A stretch of 64,000 bases of DNA from Salvelinus alpinus (taxonomy: Eukaryota; Chordata; Actinopteri; Salmoniformes; Salmonidae). The notes beneath the pieces are model-generated. The model had not been told where the DNA came from. It did no database searches and was given only the letters and a program-made list of their open reading frames with translations. Position numbers and translations under genes: made by a program. The first letter of the stretch is position 1, and the number at the start of each line of letters is the position of its first letter. The stretch is from assembly GCF_045679555.1 (NCBI RefSeq), contig NC_092093.1, positions 63,446,390 through 63,510,389 on the forward strand, read 5' to 3'. Shown here in pieces: positions 1-15,779 of this stretch.

Positions 1-21
1 GTAAACTTCCGACTTCAACTG
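1..21. mobile_element. End of a Sleeping-Beauty-type Tc1 element (cut by window edge)
   Basis: The first 21 bases are the outer end of a Tc1 terminal inverted repeat of the Sleeping Beauty type (ends GACTTCAACTG), followed at once by TA, the Tc1 target dinucleotide. The same repeat is seen in mirror orientation at 11855. The rest of the element lies outside the window. Confidence 0.8.
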
Positions 22-151
22 TATATATATATATATTACTTAGTAGATAACAACTTCATCATCTGCCTACCTGTTTGGAAGACTTTTACTATCACAATAA
101 TATCTCTCCCTTTCTCTCTGTCTCTCCCCCTCCCTCTCTCTCTCCCCTCAG

Positions 152-323
152 GTAAACAGGGCAGCCATAATTAGTAGGCGTATCATGGCCAGTAAAACTC
201 ACATGGTGTTCTACAGTATTCTGTCCATCCCTAAACTCCACCGCTCTGACAGAGGGCTCTATATCTGCCGAGTGACCAGTGGACCGGTCAGCCGAGAGAC
301 TAACGTGTCTGTCACAGTCTACG
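152..323 (+). CDS. flt1: flt1 exon: end of Ig domain 3
   Basis: A pyrimidine-rich tract ends in CAG at 149-151, and the donor GTGAGT begins at 324. The open frame reads VNRAAIISRR, then FYSILSIPKLHRSDRGLYIC. This is the F-strand Asp...Gly-Leu-Tyr-x-Cys pattern of an Ig domain, as in FLT1 Ig3. The exon ends in phase 1 (G), completing an Asp codon with the next exon. No lesion is visible. Confidence 0.82.
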
Positions 324-496
324 GTGAGTCAAAATATACGTACTACTTCTCACCTCCGACTACACCCACATCTGTGACAAATTCATTGATGAGCAAATTC
401 ATTGATGGTTTAACACCCCCTTTTGCCATAATAATATTAACCACAACCACAGTCTGTGTCACTCTCTGTAATATGTCATTAATGCGTTGTATTTTC

Positions 497-589
<93 letters not shown>

Positions 590-606
590 TTGTTTGTTTG
601 TTTGTG
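497..606. repeat. (CTGT)n microsatellite with GTTT tail
   Basis: About 21 CTGT units run into four GTTT units. The tract ends only about 13 bases before the exon-2 acceptor, so it supplies much of that acceptor's pyrimidine-containing upstream sequence. Apparent CLSV reading frames here are artefacts of the repeat. Confidence 0.95.
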
Positions 607-619
607 TGTATCGTCCCAG

Positions 620-737
620 ACCGTCCGTATATCCGTCTGACACCCAGACAAGGGGCTATAGTGGAGGCTTATGCAGGACAGAAATCCTACCGAATCTCCC
701 CCAAACTACGGGCCTTCCCTGCCCCAGAGATTATCTG
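620..737 (+). CDS. flt1: flt1 exon: Ig domain 4, first half
   Basis: The acceptor is CCCAG at 615-619 and the donor GTAAGA begins at 738. The frame joins the previous exon (G+AC = Asp) and reads DRPYIRLTPRQGAIVEAYAG, then QKSYRISPKLRAFPAPEIIW. This matches the FLT1 Ig4 start, with the AG-x-x-SYR and FP-x-PE-x-x-W patterns. The final Trp codon is split with the next exon. Open and undamaged. Confidence 0.85.
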
Positions 738-896
738 GTAAGAACATACAGACTGTCAGCTGGCCTGCACACTATCTTACACCAGCCTACACTATTTGAG
801 AGACAAATACAGATACTGTACATGACATTGTATCATTCTTAATTTGATCGTTCTTTAAGTTAATTGAGGAATTTCCTGCATGTTTTTCCGTGTTAG

Positions 897-1066
897 GTTG
901 AAGGATGGGAAGGTAGCAGCAGAACAGTGTTCCCGTTATCATGTGGATGGGAATTCCCTGGTGATCCGGGATGTGGCGAAGGAGGACGCAGGGAAGTACA
1001 CTATCCTGGTGGGAATCCAGGAGCACAGACTCTACCAGAACCTAACGCTCTCTCTGGTGGTCAACG
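897..1066 (+). CDS. flt1: flt1 exon: Ig domain 4, second half
   Basis: The acceptor is TTAG at 893-896 and the donor GTGAGG begins at 1067. The frame completes the split Trp codon and reads LKDGKVAAEQ, then SLVIRDVAKEDAGKYTILVG and NLTLSLVVN. The Asp-Ala-Gly-x-Tyr-Thr-Ile pattern without a following Cys is typical of the disulfide-free VEGFR Ig4 domain. It ends in phase 1. No lesion is seen. Confidence 0.87.
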
Positions 1067-1319
1067 GTGAGGACCAAGTCTTCCCTCCTCTCTTTACCCT
1101 CCATCGCTTTTCTTTTTCATCTTCATACACCCTCTCTTTTGCTCTGTGCCCACTTTGTGTCTCCAACCCATTATTCTGTTCCACATTGTCCCCTCTCGCT
1201 TCACTCATTCTCACCCTTTTTATCTCTTTCTCCCGCGTTCTTTGTTTGTTATTTTTCTCTCTCTTCTTCTCAACCTTTCTCTTTCCTTCACACTCTCCCT
1301 CTCTGTGCTCATGGTTTGT

Positions 1320-2122
<803 letters not shown>

Positions 2123-2124
2123 GA

Positions 2125-3220
2125 TAGTGATGCGTAGTTTATCCCCCATGGGACAGGTGGGTTTAGGGTCTTTAAATATTGTGTGGATGAAGGGTAGCAG
2201 CAGAACAGGTGGGTTTAGGGTCTTTAAATATTGTGTGGATGAAGGGTAGCAGCAGAACAGGTTGAAAATAGTTGAAAATAAATAGAAGGAGGGCCAGAAC
2301 AGTAGTCTAATGTTTGGTAAAGATTTGGTGAAGTGGTAAAAGAAGATGATAGCAGTGTGTGTTATGTGTGATGATTGTGAGGTGCTATACAAATTCAACA
2401 GTCATAAGACGGGGACTTCAAAATGGCACGTCAAGGAACTGTACTGTTCAGATGGGTTAATTGGAATAGTAACCTGACTGAAATCTGGACACTGACTCTA
2501 GGTCTATAACCTCCCACTTAGCCTAATATAATATTAACTCCTGCAGAATTAAGCATTTCATGCAGTAAAATTATATACCAAATGTAAATGTTGACTCAGG
2601 AACAGGAGTGAAGTATTATTTATTTATTTCAGCATATCGAGAGAATGAATGTGTGGTTAGGGACTGGGTTATCTTTATCAGCATCATCAAAGCTAATTGT
2701 ATTTCAACCACATAAAATATGTATCCAAGCCAAACTAAAATCTTATCAAAAAAACATGTTGGGTTGTTTTAACAGCTTTTCATTACCTTAAAACTGTCAA
2801 ACCTGGGGGGGGTTTTGTGCATTTTATTGCATTTTATGAAGTGCCTTTGAACGGGGTATGGTAGTAGGTGCCAGGCGCCTCTTTTTGTGTCAAGAACATG
2901 CTACACTGCTGGGTTTTTCACACAGTTTGTGTGTATCAAGAATGGTCCACCAGCCAAAGGACATCCAACCAACTTGACACAACTGTGGGAAGCATTGAGT
3001 CAACATGGGCCAGCATCCCTGTGGAACGCTTTCAACACCTTGTGGAGTCCCTGCCCTGACAAATTGAGGCTGTTCTGAGGAAAAAAAGGGGGGGGGGGTG
3101 CAACTCAAGATTAGGAAGGTGTTCTTAATATTTTCTACACTCAGTGTATAGTCGGCTGGTTGCGGATGGGTTATTAGCAATTGCGGGTAGGTGAACAAAC
3201 AGCAGACCCGTACACCACTA
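2125..3220. mobile_element. hAT-like non-autonomous element (copy 1) with a nested insertion
   Basis: It starts TAGTGATGCG and ends in a CACTA inverted counterpart. Internal blocks match the copy at 53446-54235, including an AAATATTGTGTGGATGAAGG stretch near the left end and TTAGCAATTGCGGGT near the right end. A 52-bp segment near 2155 is duplicated in tandem. Another DNA element is nested at about 2832-3150. The right end stops 28 bp before the flt1 exon at 3249. Confidence 0.6.
2832..3150 (+). mobile_element. CACTCAGTGTA-ended DNA element, partial copy
   Basis: It is recognised by comparison within the window. The CGGGGTATGGTAGTAGGTGCC block and the CACTCAGTGTA end recur, in opposite orientation, in the element at 30847-34572, and the ends recur at 59775-60030. 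Only one end is complete here. A G-homopolymer lies near 3090. No protein-coding content is visible. Confidence 0.6.
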
Positions 3221-3248
3221 GTCTTAGTCTCTGTCTGTGTTCTTCCAG

Positions 3249-3396
3249 TGAGTCCTGGAATAGGGGAGAAGGCGGTGTCATTGCAGGACCCAGGTAGTCT
3301 CCCGCAGGGCAGCAGACAAGCCCTGCACTGCAGCTCCCACGGAGTCCCCCCTCCTCACATCGCCTGGCTCTGGCACCCCTGCCCCCCCAAAGGCCT
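3249..3396 (+). CDS. flt1: flt1 exon: Ig domain 5, first half
   Basis: The acceptor is TTCCAG at 3243-3248 and the donor GTAAGT begins at 3397. The frame completes a Val codon and reads VSPGIGEKAV, then LPQGSRQALHCSSHGVPPPH and IAWLWHPCPPKGL. The first Ig5 cysteine (LHC), the G-x-P-x-P loop and the W-x-WHPC motif are all present, and the last is characteristic of FLT1. The exon ends in phase 2. The matching second-half exon was not found downstream. Confidence 0.87.
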
Positions 3397-3713
3397 GTAA
3401 GTACACCTGGTGCTCACATTGTCACACGCAGTAGCACAGAAACACACGTCTTCCTAAAGTTGTGTAGGTTCTCCTTTACACAAACACACCTACAGTTCTG
3501 ACACCCTTGCCAATACATATTCAATTAACATACTTGCATACTGTGTATCTATAATCATGTATACACGCACACCGTCACTATGCCCACATAGTCTCCCAAT
3601 ACTGTGCACAGAACAAACCATGTCAACGTTTAAGTAATGTTCTTAAAACCTGGTAGGCATTACGTACGTCAGGTATTTTAGTCATATTGTTCCTAACTTA
3701 GAACTGGGACAGA

Positions 3714-3912
3714 AAGGTGTCTGTGACTATAATACGAGGGCCTGTTTTAGGGTGTGAATGGAGAATGTCTGTGTCTATAATACGAGGGCCTGTTTTAGGG
3801 TGTGAATGGAGAATGTCTGTGTCTATAATACGAGGGCCTGTTTTAGGGTGTGAATGGAGAATGTCTTTGTCTATAATACGAGGGCCTGTTTTAGGGTGTG
3901 AATGGAGAATGT
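3714..3912. repeat. 48-bp minisatellite, about 4 copies
   Basis: The ATAATACGAGGGCCTG block recurs every 48 bp (3729, 3777 and onward). Because 48 is divisible by three, the array is open in some frames, but nothing suggests it is translated. Confidence 0.9.
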
Positions 3913-4239
3913 CTGTGAGTTTGTTTGTGAAGGGAGACATGTTTGGTCTATTTCAGCATGTGTTCAGACAGGGTTTCCTCTTTGCAACCAGAACAGATGC
4001 CTTTTGAAGCCTTTCATGTCTGTGAGTGTGTGAATGTGTGTGTGTCTGTGTGTCTGTGTGTTTCATCATGTCTTTGTCTGAGTCTTTTACCATATGTTTC
4101 TGTCACTGCCCATATGTTACCGTGTCCATGTCCGTGTGTATATACGTCTGTCGTTTGTCCGTCCGTGTGTGTGCCTGGTACATTCACAGACACAGTACAG
4201 TGTAACTCAGACTTAAAGAGCAGAGTAGTAAAACGCCCA

Positions 4240-4721
4240 CTTCAATAGAGGCCTGTTCTGTGTTCTCAGTCACTTCAATAGAGGCCTGTTCTGTGTTCTC
4301 AGTCACTTCAATAGAGGCCTGTTCTGTGTTCTCAGTCACTTCAATAGAGGCCTGTTCTGTGTTCTCAGTCACTTCAATAGAGGCCTGTTCTGTGTTCTCA
4401 GTCACTTCAATAGAGGCCTGTTCTGTGTTCTCAGTCACTTCAATAGAGGCCTGTTCTGTGTTCTCAGTCACTTCAATAGAGGCCTGTTCTGTGTTCTCAG
4501 TCACTTCAATAGAGGCCTGTTCTGTGTTCTCAGTCACTTCATTAGAGGCATGTTCTGTGTTCTCAGTCACTGTTCTGTGCTCTCAGTCACTTCAATAGAG
4601 GCCTGTTCTGTGTTCTCAGTCACTTCAATAGAGGCCTGTTCTGTGCTCTCAGTCACTTCAATAGAGGCCTGTTCTGCGTTCTCAGTTACTTAAATAGAGG
4701 CCTGTTCTGTGTTCTCAGTCA
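4240..4721. repeat. 33-bp minisatellite, about 14-15 copies
   Basis: The unit begins CTTCAATAGAGGCCTG and ends TTCTCAGTCA, with a 33-bp period. Copies are nearly identical in the middle and more divergent at the right edge, with a partial unit near 4570. The long open frames on both strands follow from the period and are not genes. Confidence 0.93.
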
Positions 4722-5033
4722 AGATTGGTTGTTTTCTAAATCAAACGCTATGATTTAATGAACTTCCTGTCCAGAACGCAGGGTGAGATGTTTATTATTG
4801 TGATTGCGCACTGCATTCTTTGATGTCTTTTCTAATATGACACACACACACTTTCAAACCACTCTCACAAAACACACACTCATACACTGACACACACATT
4901 TTTTGAAAGGTCTTGTAAGAAACAACCCTGCCCAACAATCAGCAATAATATTCCAACACACACTGATCTTACCATACACACATTTTTAAGTTCTCATGAG
5001 AAGTGGCCCTGCCCAGCAATCAACTGTCATTGA

Positions 5034-7074
<2,041 letters not shown>

Positions 7075-7132
7075 AGACAGAGAGAGAGACAGAGACAGAG
7101 ACAGAGACAGAGACAGAGACAGAGACAGAGAC

Positions 7133-7164
<32 letters not shown>

Positions 7165-7165
7165 G
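7075..7165. repeat. (GACAGA)n / (GA)n microsatellite
   Basis: About ten GACAGA units grade into GA repeats. Confidence 0.95.
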
Positions 7166-8204
7166 AGGAGCTATGCTCTGGGATGCCCTACAGTTTTCTA
7201 TTACTGGAAGATACTCTGGGACTGCTCATCAAACACCTACCATGTAGGAGTTACCCAGGACCCAGAGTCAATGACAGTCATATGTCATCTTATGTCATGT
7301 TATGTCATTTGTAAGGTGTTTCACTGTATATCAAACATTTGTCATCCAGAGTGAATTTATGTATTATACTGCAGTTTATTGTGTGGAAAATAGTTTGTCT
7401 TTGCGTGTGATATATGAAGAATGTATTTCCAAAATGCTATATATCAATTTTCAGAAATGTTGGTAAATTAGCTTTTATTGTTTAAAGTTATGAAAGAGAT
7501 TGGTGTATTTTCACTATCTAATCATGACATGGGGTTGTTCAATGAAAGACATGTATTTTTTTTTTAAATCTCTCACTTGATGGTTTCATTTCAGAGAAAA
7601 ATTGTTTAACATTTTTTTAGCAAAACGCTAAATATCCGTCTCACTCTCAGAGAAACAAGTAGTCCTGCTAGGTTTTACACATTCAAATGTAACAAATAAC
7701 TACATTTTGAATAAAGAACTGTTCAAATGATACATTTGTGACATCAATATTTTAAAAAAATATATTTAAAATGTTTTATAAATATAATTCAATACAGTAA
7801 TATGAGATCTGTATGTAAAACATTTAACATTTTAATCATTTAACAGATGCTCTTATCCAGAGCGACTTAGAGTTAGTGCATTCATCTTAAGATAGCTGGG
7901 TGAGACAACCACATATCACAGTCAAATATGCAGGATACAAACATTCCATTCCAGCGTAACAATTGATATATAGCGGTTTGCAAGAAAACGTTACAATTCA
8001 CATCTAAAATCTATGAATAAAACAAATCTGAGGACAGTTATATTTTACACACACATGAAGGTACCCATAAGCAATCATTTCTGATAAAAAAACACAAATG
8101 TGAATAATTGGTGGATATAACGTTTTGGAACTAAACTCTTCATATGCACAGGAAGCTGTTTTTATGGTTTGTTTGAGTGTCATAGTTGTGCATGTAGGCT
8201 TCCA
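7166..8204. other. AT-rich intronic sequence
   Basis: This stretch is AT-rich, with no exon, RNA gene or long frame. It includes a short SINE tail at 7838-7925, listed separately. Confidence 0.5.
7838..7925 (-). mobile_element. SINE 3' tail fragment (HpaI-like salmonid SINE)
   Basis: ATTTAACAGATGCTCTTATC and CAGAGCGACTTA form the reverse complement of the TAAGTCGCTCTGGATAAGAG motif typical of teleost SINE and LINE tails. The tRNA-like head is absent. Confidence 0.55.
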
Positions 8205-8409
8205 AAATGGTTCTTTGGCTGTCCCATAGGAGAACCCTTTTTGGTTCCAAGTAGAACCCTTTTTGGTTCCATGTAGAAGACTTTTGGGTTTAATGTAAAA
8301 CCCTCTGTGGAAAGGGTTCTACATGGAACCCAAAAGGGTTCTACCTGAAACCAAAGGGGTTCTTCAGGGTTCTCTTATTGGGACAGCCAAAGAACCCTTT
8401 TAGGGTAAT
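8205..8409. mobile_element. Fold-back MITE built from GGTTC/GAACC repeats
   Basis: The left end GGTTCTTTGGCTGTCCCA (8209) is mirrored by a near-perfect inverted copy ending AAAGAACC (8396). The interior is made of smaller AGAACCCTTTTTGGTTCCA palindromes, so the whole element can fold into a long hairpin. No coding capacity. Confidence 0.8.
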
Positions 8410-10111
8410 TTTTTTTCTAAGAATGTAGTGTGTGCTTGTGTGTGTTTGTGTGCGCGTGTGTGCTTGTGTGTGCGTGTGTGTGTCTTGATGAAAGCAAGCG
8501 AGACTTCCACACTGAGTTTATTCATTCTACGGGTCTCTCCCTTTGTGATTCATTCCATGTATACAGATTTTCTATGAGTAATATATGAATCTAATATTTA
8601 ATAATTTTATATGACTAACTTACTTATGATAATTGCCAATAATGGCCAAATTTGTATGAAAACTTTTCATATGTATTGTTTTAAATGTTATATTAAATGT
8701 ATGTTTTTTACATTAAATGTTGCTTTAAATTGTGTGTTGCTTCCTACTTTTCGACTTATCATGGTTTTAGGTAGTAACTCATTTAGCAGGATCTCTAAAT
8801 GAAATACTGAGACAACATCATAGACAGTCCAACAGTCAGTCATCTCACCCTGGGAAGGCACACTGTGTGAATGTATCTATGTATGAGTGTGTATGTGTAT
8901 ATGTGTGTGTTATGTCATCTAACTAAACTTGTCTGTGTCCACATATGTAGAACCATCTCTGTGTGTTTGTGTGTGTGTGTACGTGCAAGCGTGTGTGCAC
9001 GTATGTGCATGTGTTTCCTGGGAGGCGTGGGAGAGTCGGCTGGCTGATGGGTGTATGTGTGTGTGAGTGTGTGTCAGGGCCCTTGGTGTCATGCACAGGG
9101 TGGGTCACCCCTACAGGACACGGGCACTCGCTATCTCTGCCAAGAGGAAGAGCAATCAGAAAGATAGAGGGCTGAGAGGAGGATGGGAGAGATGAGAGGA
9201 GCCAACCAGGGAGTGGTACGGGATAGCCTGAGAACAGAGAGTGAGAGAGAGAGAGCGAGAGAGAGAGAGAGAGAAGAGGGGAAGGGAGGGGAAGAGGCAC
9301 TGGCCATGGGATAGAATCAGTTTGTGATCATTTGAGATTATGTAAGGTGTTGAAATATTGGTGTAGGAATATAAAATCAGAGTTGCTCTGCGAGAAAAAT
9401 CTCTAATTATCTACTTGAAGGCGCACAATATCATTCAAAAGCAGGCAGAGAGATATTATTTTTTCTTCAGATGGATATAGAAAGGTAACGGTGTAGCCAG
9501 GAGTTTTTCAGTGGTAATCCTCTTGGAATGTTTAAGAATAGAATGGACAATTAATGAATGGTGGGAGGATTTTACGAATGGAGGGATGTTAGTTGACAAT
9601 ACCACCTCTACATCCTACAGTACAGAAATGAAGAATGTCGGCTGAGAATACATGCTGCTACAGACACTGACACCATTGACAAGACTCCATCGGGAAAGCA
9701 GTTGAGCAGTGAACAAGGGATGATGATGATGATGATGATGGTAGTAATGCTGATGTCATAATAAGGATGATGATGGTTAGGAGACAATAATAGGGATGAT
9801 GATGACGATGATGGTCAAGATAAAGATGAAGATAGCGATCACAATAGTGATGATGAGTTCCGGTCTTCCTCCTGTAGCGCACAGCTGTGGAACAAACACA
9901 CTCTCACACACACACCTGCCGTCTGGCTAGCCGTGACTTCACTGTGTCAACACAGCTGAGCCCAGCACGTCCACACAGAACCACATCCTACAAACAGACA
10001 GGAAGTGCTCCAGGGGAAGAATAAGGTGAGCGCACCACCAGTGGAGTGGACAGGCTGAGACACAGAGGGAGGGACTGTGATGGATTACAAACACATACCC
10101 CAGAGAAACAC
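8410..10111. other. Intronic sequence with short simple repeats
   Basis: It contains GT-rich tracts at 8430-8480, 8890-9010 and 9050-9075, a GA tract at 9240-9275, and a GATGAT run near 9718-9740. No exon with flt1 similarity is recognised. Confidence 0.5.
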
Positions 10112-11844
<1,733 letters not shown>

Positions 11845-11854
11845 GTATCATAAA

Positions 11855-12818
11855 CAGTTGAAGTCGGAAGTTCACATACACTTTAGCCAAATACATTTAA
11901 ACTCAGTTTTTCACAATTCCTGACATTTAATCCATTTAAGTAAAAAGTTAAAATTCCCTATCTTAGGTCAGTTAGGATCACCACTTTATTTTAAGAATGT
12001 GAAATGTCAGAATAATAGCGGAGATAATTATTTCTTTCATCACATTCCCAGTGGATCAGAAGTTTACATACACTCAATTAGTATTTGGTAGCATTGCCTT
12101 TAAATCGTTTAACTTGGGTCAAACGTTTTGGGTAGGCTTCCACAAGCTTCCCACAATAAGTTGGGTGAATTTTGGCCCATTCCTCTTGACAGAGCTGGTG
12201 TAACTGAGTCGGGTTTGTAGGCCACCTTCCTCGCACACGCTTTTTCAGGTCTGCCCACAAATTTTCTATAGGATTGAGGTCAGGGCTTTGTACCTTACCT
12301 TGACTTTGTTGTCCTAAAGCCATTTTGCAGCAACTTTGGAAATATGCTTAGGGTCAATGTTCATTTGTTCAATGTTCATTTGGAAGACCCATTTGCGACC
12401 AAGCTTTAACTTCCTGACTGTCTTGATGTTGCTTCAATATATCCACATAATTTTCCTCCCTCATGATGCCATCTATTTTGTGAAGTGCACCAGTCCCTCC
12501 TGCAGCAAAGCACCCCCGTGCTTCACGTTGGGATGGTGTTCTTCGGCTTGCAAGCATAACCCTTTTTCTTCCAAACATAACAGTGGTCATTATGGCTAAA
12601 CAGTTCTATTTTTGTTTCATCAGACCAGAGGACATTTCTCCAAAAAGTATGATCTTTGTCCCCATGTGCAGTTGCAAACTGTATGACTTGTGTCATGCAC
12701 AAAGGAGATGTCTAACTGACTTGCCAAAACTATAGTTTGTTAACAAGAAATTTGTGGAGTGGTTGAAAAACGAGTATTAATGACTCCAACCTAAGTGTAT
12801 GTAAACTTCAGACTTATC
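11855..12818 (-). mobile_element. Tc1 element no. 2, Sleeping-Beauty type, internally deleted
   Basis: The left end CAGTTGAAGTCGGAAGTTCA and the right end TAAGTGTATGTAAACTTCAG are the terminal repeats of salmonid Tc1 elements of the kind from which Sleeping Beauty was derived. The right inner repeat includes the CTATAGTTTGTTAACAAGAA block. At about 960 bp the element has lost its transposase N-terminal half. Confidence 0.88.
12078..12590 (-). pseudogene. Tc1 transposase C-terminal remnant
   Basis: On the - strand, SPDLNPIENLWADLKKRVRG contains the last catalytic Glu of the DDE triad. An adjoining frame carries the degraded GG-x-GALHKIDGIM segment. The DNA-binding domain and first Asp are missing and the frames are disrupted. 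Confidence 0.8.
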
Positions 12819-12834
12819 AATAACCATTTAAATT

Positions 12835-12989
12835 AGGGTTGCAAAATTCCAGTAACTTTCCAATGATTCCATTTTTTCAGAAATCACGTCGGGAACATTA
12901 CGTGAATTCTGAAAAATCACAGAGTCCTCCAACCGGGAATTCTGGAACACCGGGGAATTTTGGGAATTTTACCAATGTTTTGAAACCCT
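12835..12989. mobile_element. Small MITE with AGGGTTGCAAAATTCC ends
   Basis: The left end AGGGTTGCAAAATTCC is matched by an imperfect inverted end (GGAATTTTACCAATG...AAACCCT). The interior is non-coding and also contains internal inverted GGGAATT motifs. Confidence 0.6.
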
Positions 12990-13106
12990 ACATTTAATCA
13001 AACATTTACAGTGCATTCGGAAAGTTTTCCACATTTTGTTACATTACAGCCTTATTCTAAAATGAATTAAATAAAACAAATCTATACACAACAATCTATA
13101 CAATCT

Positions 13107-13498
13107 GGCATGATGACTCCTTGTTGTCCCCAGTCCACCTAGCCGTGCTGCTGCTCCAGTTTCAACTGTTCTGCCTGCAGCTATGGAACCCTGACCTGTT
13201 CACTGTGATTACTATTATTTGACCATGCTGGTCATTTATGAACATTTAAACATCTTGGCCATGTTCTGTTATAATCTCCACCCGGCACAGCCAGAAGAGG
13301 ACTGGCCACCCCTCATAGCCTGGTTCCTCTCTAGGTTTCTTCCTAGGTTTTGGCCTTTCTAGGGAGTTTTTCCTAGCCACCGTGCTTCTACACCTGCATT
13401 GCTTGCTGTTTGGGGTTTTAGGCTGGGTTTCTGTACAGCACTTTGATATATCAGCTGATGTAAGAAGCGCTATATAAATACATTTGATTTGATTTGAT
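13107..13498 (+). mobile_element. LINE 3'-end fragment
   Basis: A 5'-truncated LINE tail carries GGCATGATGACTCCTTG and then a GATATATCAGCTGATGTAAG block, ending in (TTTGATTTGA) repeats, the tail seen on other LINEs in this window. It interrupts the left end of Tc1 element no. 3. Confidence 0.7.
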
Positions 13499-13776
13499 AT
13501 TCACAATAACCCATAATGACAAAGTGAAAACAGGTTTTTAGACATTTTTGCAAATTAATTCAAATAAAAAATTACATCATTCAGGTATTCAGACCCTTTG
13601 CTATGAGACTCGAAATTGAGCTCAGTTACATCCTGTTTCCATTGATCATCCTTGAGATGTTTCTACAACTTGATTGGAGTCCACCTGTGGTAAATTCAAT
13701 TGATTGGACATGATTGGAAAAAGCACACACAAAAGGTCCCACAATTGACAGTGCATTTCAGGGCAAAAACCAAGCC

Positions 13777-14763
13777 ATGAGGTCGAAAGAATTGTCCGTA
13801 GGGCTTCGAGACAGGATAGTGTCAAGGCACAGATCTGTGGAAGGGTTACCAACACATTTCTGCAGCATTGAAGGTCCCCAAGAACACAGTGGCCTCCATG
13901 GAAGAAGTTTGGAACCACCAAGACTCTTGCTAGAGCTGGCCGCCCGGCCATACTGAGCAATCAAGGGAGATGGGCCTTGGTCAGGGAAGTGACCAAGATC
14001 CCGATGGTCACTCTGACAGAGCTCCAGAGTTCCTCTGTGGAGATGGGATAACCTTCCAGAAAGACAACCATCTCTACAGCACTCCACCAATCAGGCATTT
14101 ATGGTAGAGTGGCCAGATGGAAGCCACTCTTCAGTAAAAGGCACATGACAGCCCGCTTGGAGTTTTCCAAAAGGCACCTAAAGGACTCTCAGACCATTAG
14201 AAACAAGATTCTCTGGTCTGTTGAAATCAAGTTAAACTCTTTGGCCTGAATGCCAAGCGTCACGTATTGAGAAAATCTGAAACCATCCCTACGGTGAAGC
14301 ATGGTGGTGGCAGCATCATGCTGTGGGGATGTTTTTCAGCGGCAGGAACTGGGAGACTAGTCAGCATCGAGGGAAAGATGAACGGAGCAAAGTACAGACA
14401 GGTCCTTCATGAAAACCTGCTCCAGAGGGCTCAGGACCTCAGACTGGGGCGAAGGTTCACCTTCCAACAGGACAACAACCCTAAGCACACAGCCAAGTCA
14501 ATGCAAGAGTGGATTCTAGGCAAGTCTCCGAATCTCCTTGAGTGGCCCAGCCAGAGCCCAGACTTGAACCTGATCGAACATCTCTGGAGAGACTTGAAAA
14601 AAGCTGTGCAGTAACACTTCCCATCCAACCTGACAGAGCTTGAGAGGACCTGCAGAGAAAAATGGGAGAAACTCCCCAAATACATGTTTGCCAAGCATGT
14701 AGCATTATACCCAAGACTCGAGGCTGTAATCACTGCCAAAGGTGCTTCAACAAAGTACTGAGT
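13777..14763 (+). pseudogene. Tc1 transposase, broken
   Basis: The start MRSKELSVGLRDRIVSRHRS is a Tc1 helix-turn-helix region and is followed by frameshifts. A 115-residue open segment (14267-14614) gives VKHGGGSIMLWGCFSAAGTG, then FQQDNNPKHTAKS with the second catalytic Asp and LNLIEHLWRDLKKAV with the final Glu. A stop at 14612-14614 precedes the C-terminal tail. Confidence 0.85.
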
Positions 14764-14871
14764 AAAGGGTCTGAATACTTATGTAAATGTGATATTTCTA
14801 TTTGTAATAAATTTGCACATATTTCTATAATTTTTTTTTTGCTTTGTCATTATGGGGTTTTGTGTGTAGAT

Positions 14872-15052
14872 GGGGCGGCAGGTAGTCTAGTGGTTAGAGC
14901 GTTGGACTAGTAACCGAAAGGTTGCAAGATCAAATCCCCGAGCTGACAAGGTCAAAATCTGTCATTCTGCCCCTGAACAAGGCACTGTTCCTAGGCCATC
15001 ATTGAAAATAAGAATTTGTTATTAACTGACTTGCCTAGTTAAATAAATAAAA
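14872..15052 (+). mobile_element. Salmonid tRNA-derived SINE
   Basis: A tRNA-like head (A box AGTCTAGTGGTTAGAGCG, B box near GGTTGCAAGATCAAATCCC) leads into the body CATTCTGCCCCTGAACAAGG and an AAATAAATAAA tail. It is inserted in the right arm of Tc1 element no. 3. The reverse complement of the same tail appears at the right edge of the window. Confidence 0.88.
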
Positions 15053-15177
15053 GATTGATGAGGGGAAAAAACTATGCAAACCATTTTAGAATAAGAATAA
15101 CCTAACAAAATGTTGAAAAAAATCAAGGGGTCTGAATACTTTCCAAATGCACTGTACACACACACAGACTACAGCTG

Positions 15178-15245
15178 TCTTATACACCAAGATGCTACAA
15201 CTCCTTAATCTTTCTATCACACACACAAACACACTAAAGCTTGTG
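15178..15245. repeat. Left copy of a ~65-bp direct repeat flanking a LINE pair
   Basis: GATGCTACAACTCCTTAATC and TTTCTATCACACACAC recur with few mismatches at 21418-21490, on the other side of the 6.1-kb double-LINE block. Confidence 0.7.
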
Positions 15246-15779
15246 AGAATTTGTCGGCGAGTAGGTAACCCGTCACTACCATCCCTTCTCAAATCAAATC
15301 CAAATCAAATTTTATTTGTCACATACACATGGTTAGCAGATGTTAATGCGAGTGTAGCGAAATGCTTGTGCTTCTAGTTCCGACAATGCAGTAATAACCA
15401 ACGAGTAATCTAACCTAACAATTCCACAACTACTATTTTATACACACAAGTGTAAAGGGATAAAGAATATGTACATAAAGATATATGAATGAGTGATGGT
15501 ACAGAACGGCATAGGCAAGATGCAGTAGATGGTATAGAGTACAGTATATACATCTGAGATGAGTAATGTAGGGTATACAAACATAAAGTGGCATAGTTTA
15601 AAGTGGCTAGTGATACATGTATTACATAAAGATGGCAAGATGCAGTAGATGATATAGAGTACAGTATATACATATACATATGAGATGAGTAATGTAGGGT
15701 ATGTAAACATTATATTAAGTGGCATTGTTTAAAGTGGCTAGTGATACATTTTTACATAAATTTCCATCAATTCCCATTA

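Larger units (their letters stand above)
13009..15154 (+). mobile_element. Tc1/mariner element no. 3 with two nested retroelement insertions
   Basis: CAGTGCATTCGGAAAGT at the left and the inverted ...CTTTCCAAATGCACTG at the right are flanked by TA on both sides (13007-13008 and 15155-15156), a clean Tc1 target duplication. A LINE 3' end (13107-13498) and a SINE (14872-15052) have inserted into its ends, which explains the length above the usual 1.6 kb. Confidence 0.9.

Noticed and set aside
4184..4598. Repeat protein (TENTEQASIEV) on the - strand
   Set aside because: A 33-bp minisatellite open on both strands; no evidence of expression or homology.
14872..14945. tRNA gene
   Set aside because: Same reasoning: a SINE head with a typical salmonid SINE body and A-rich tail, inserted in a Tc1 element.
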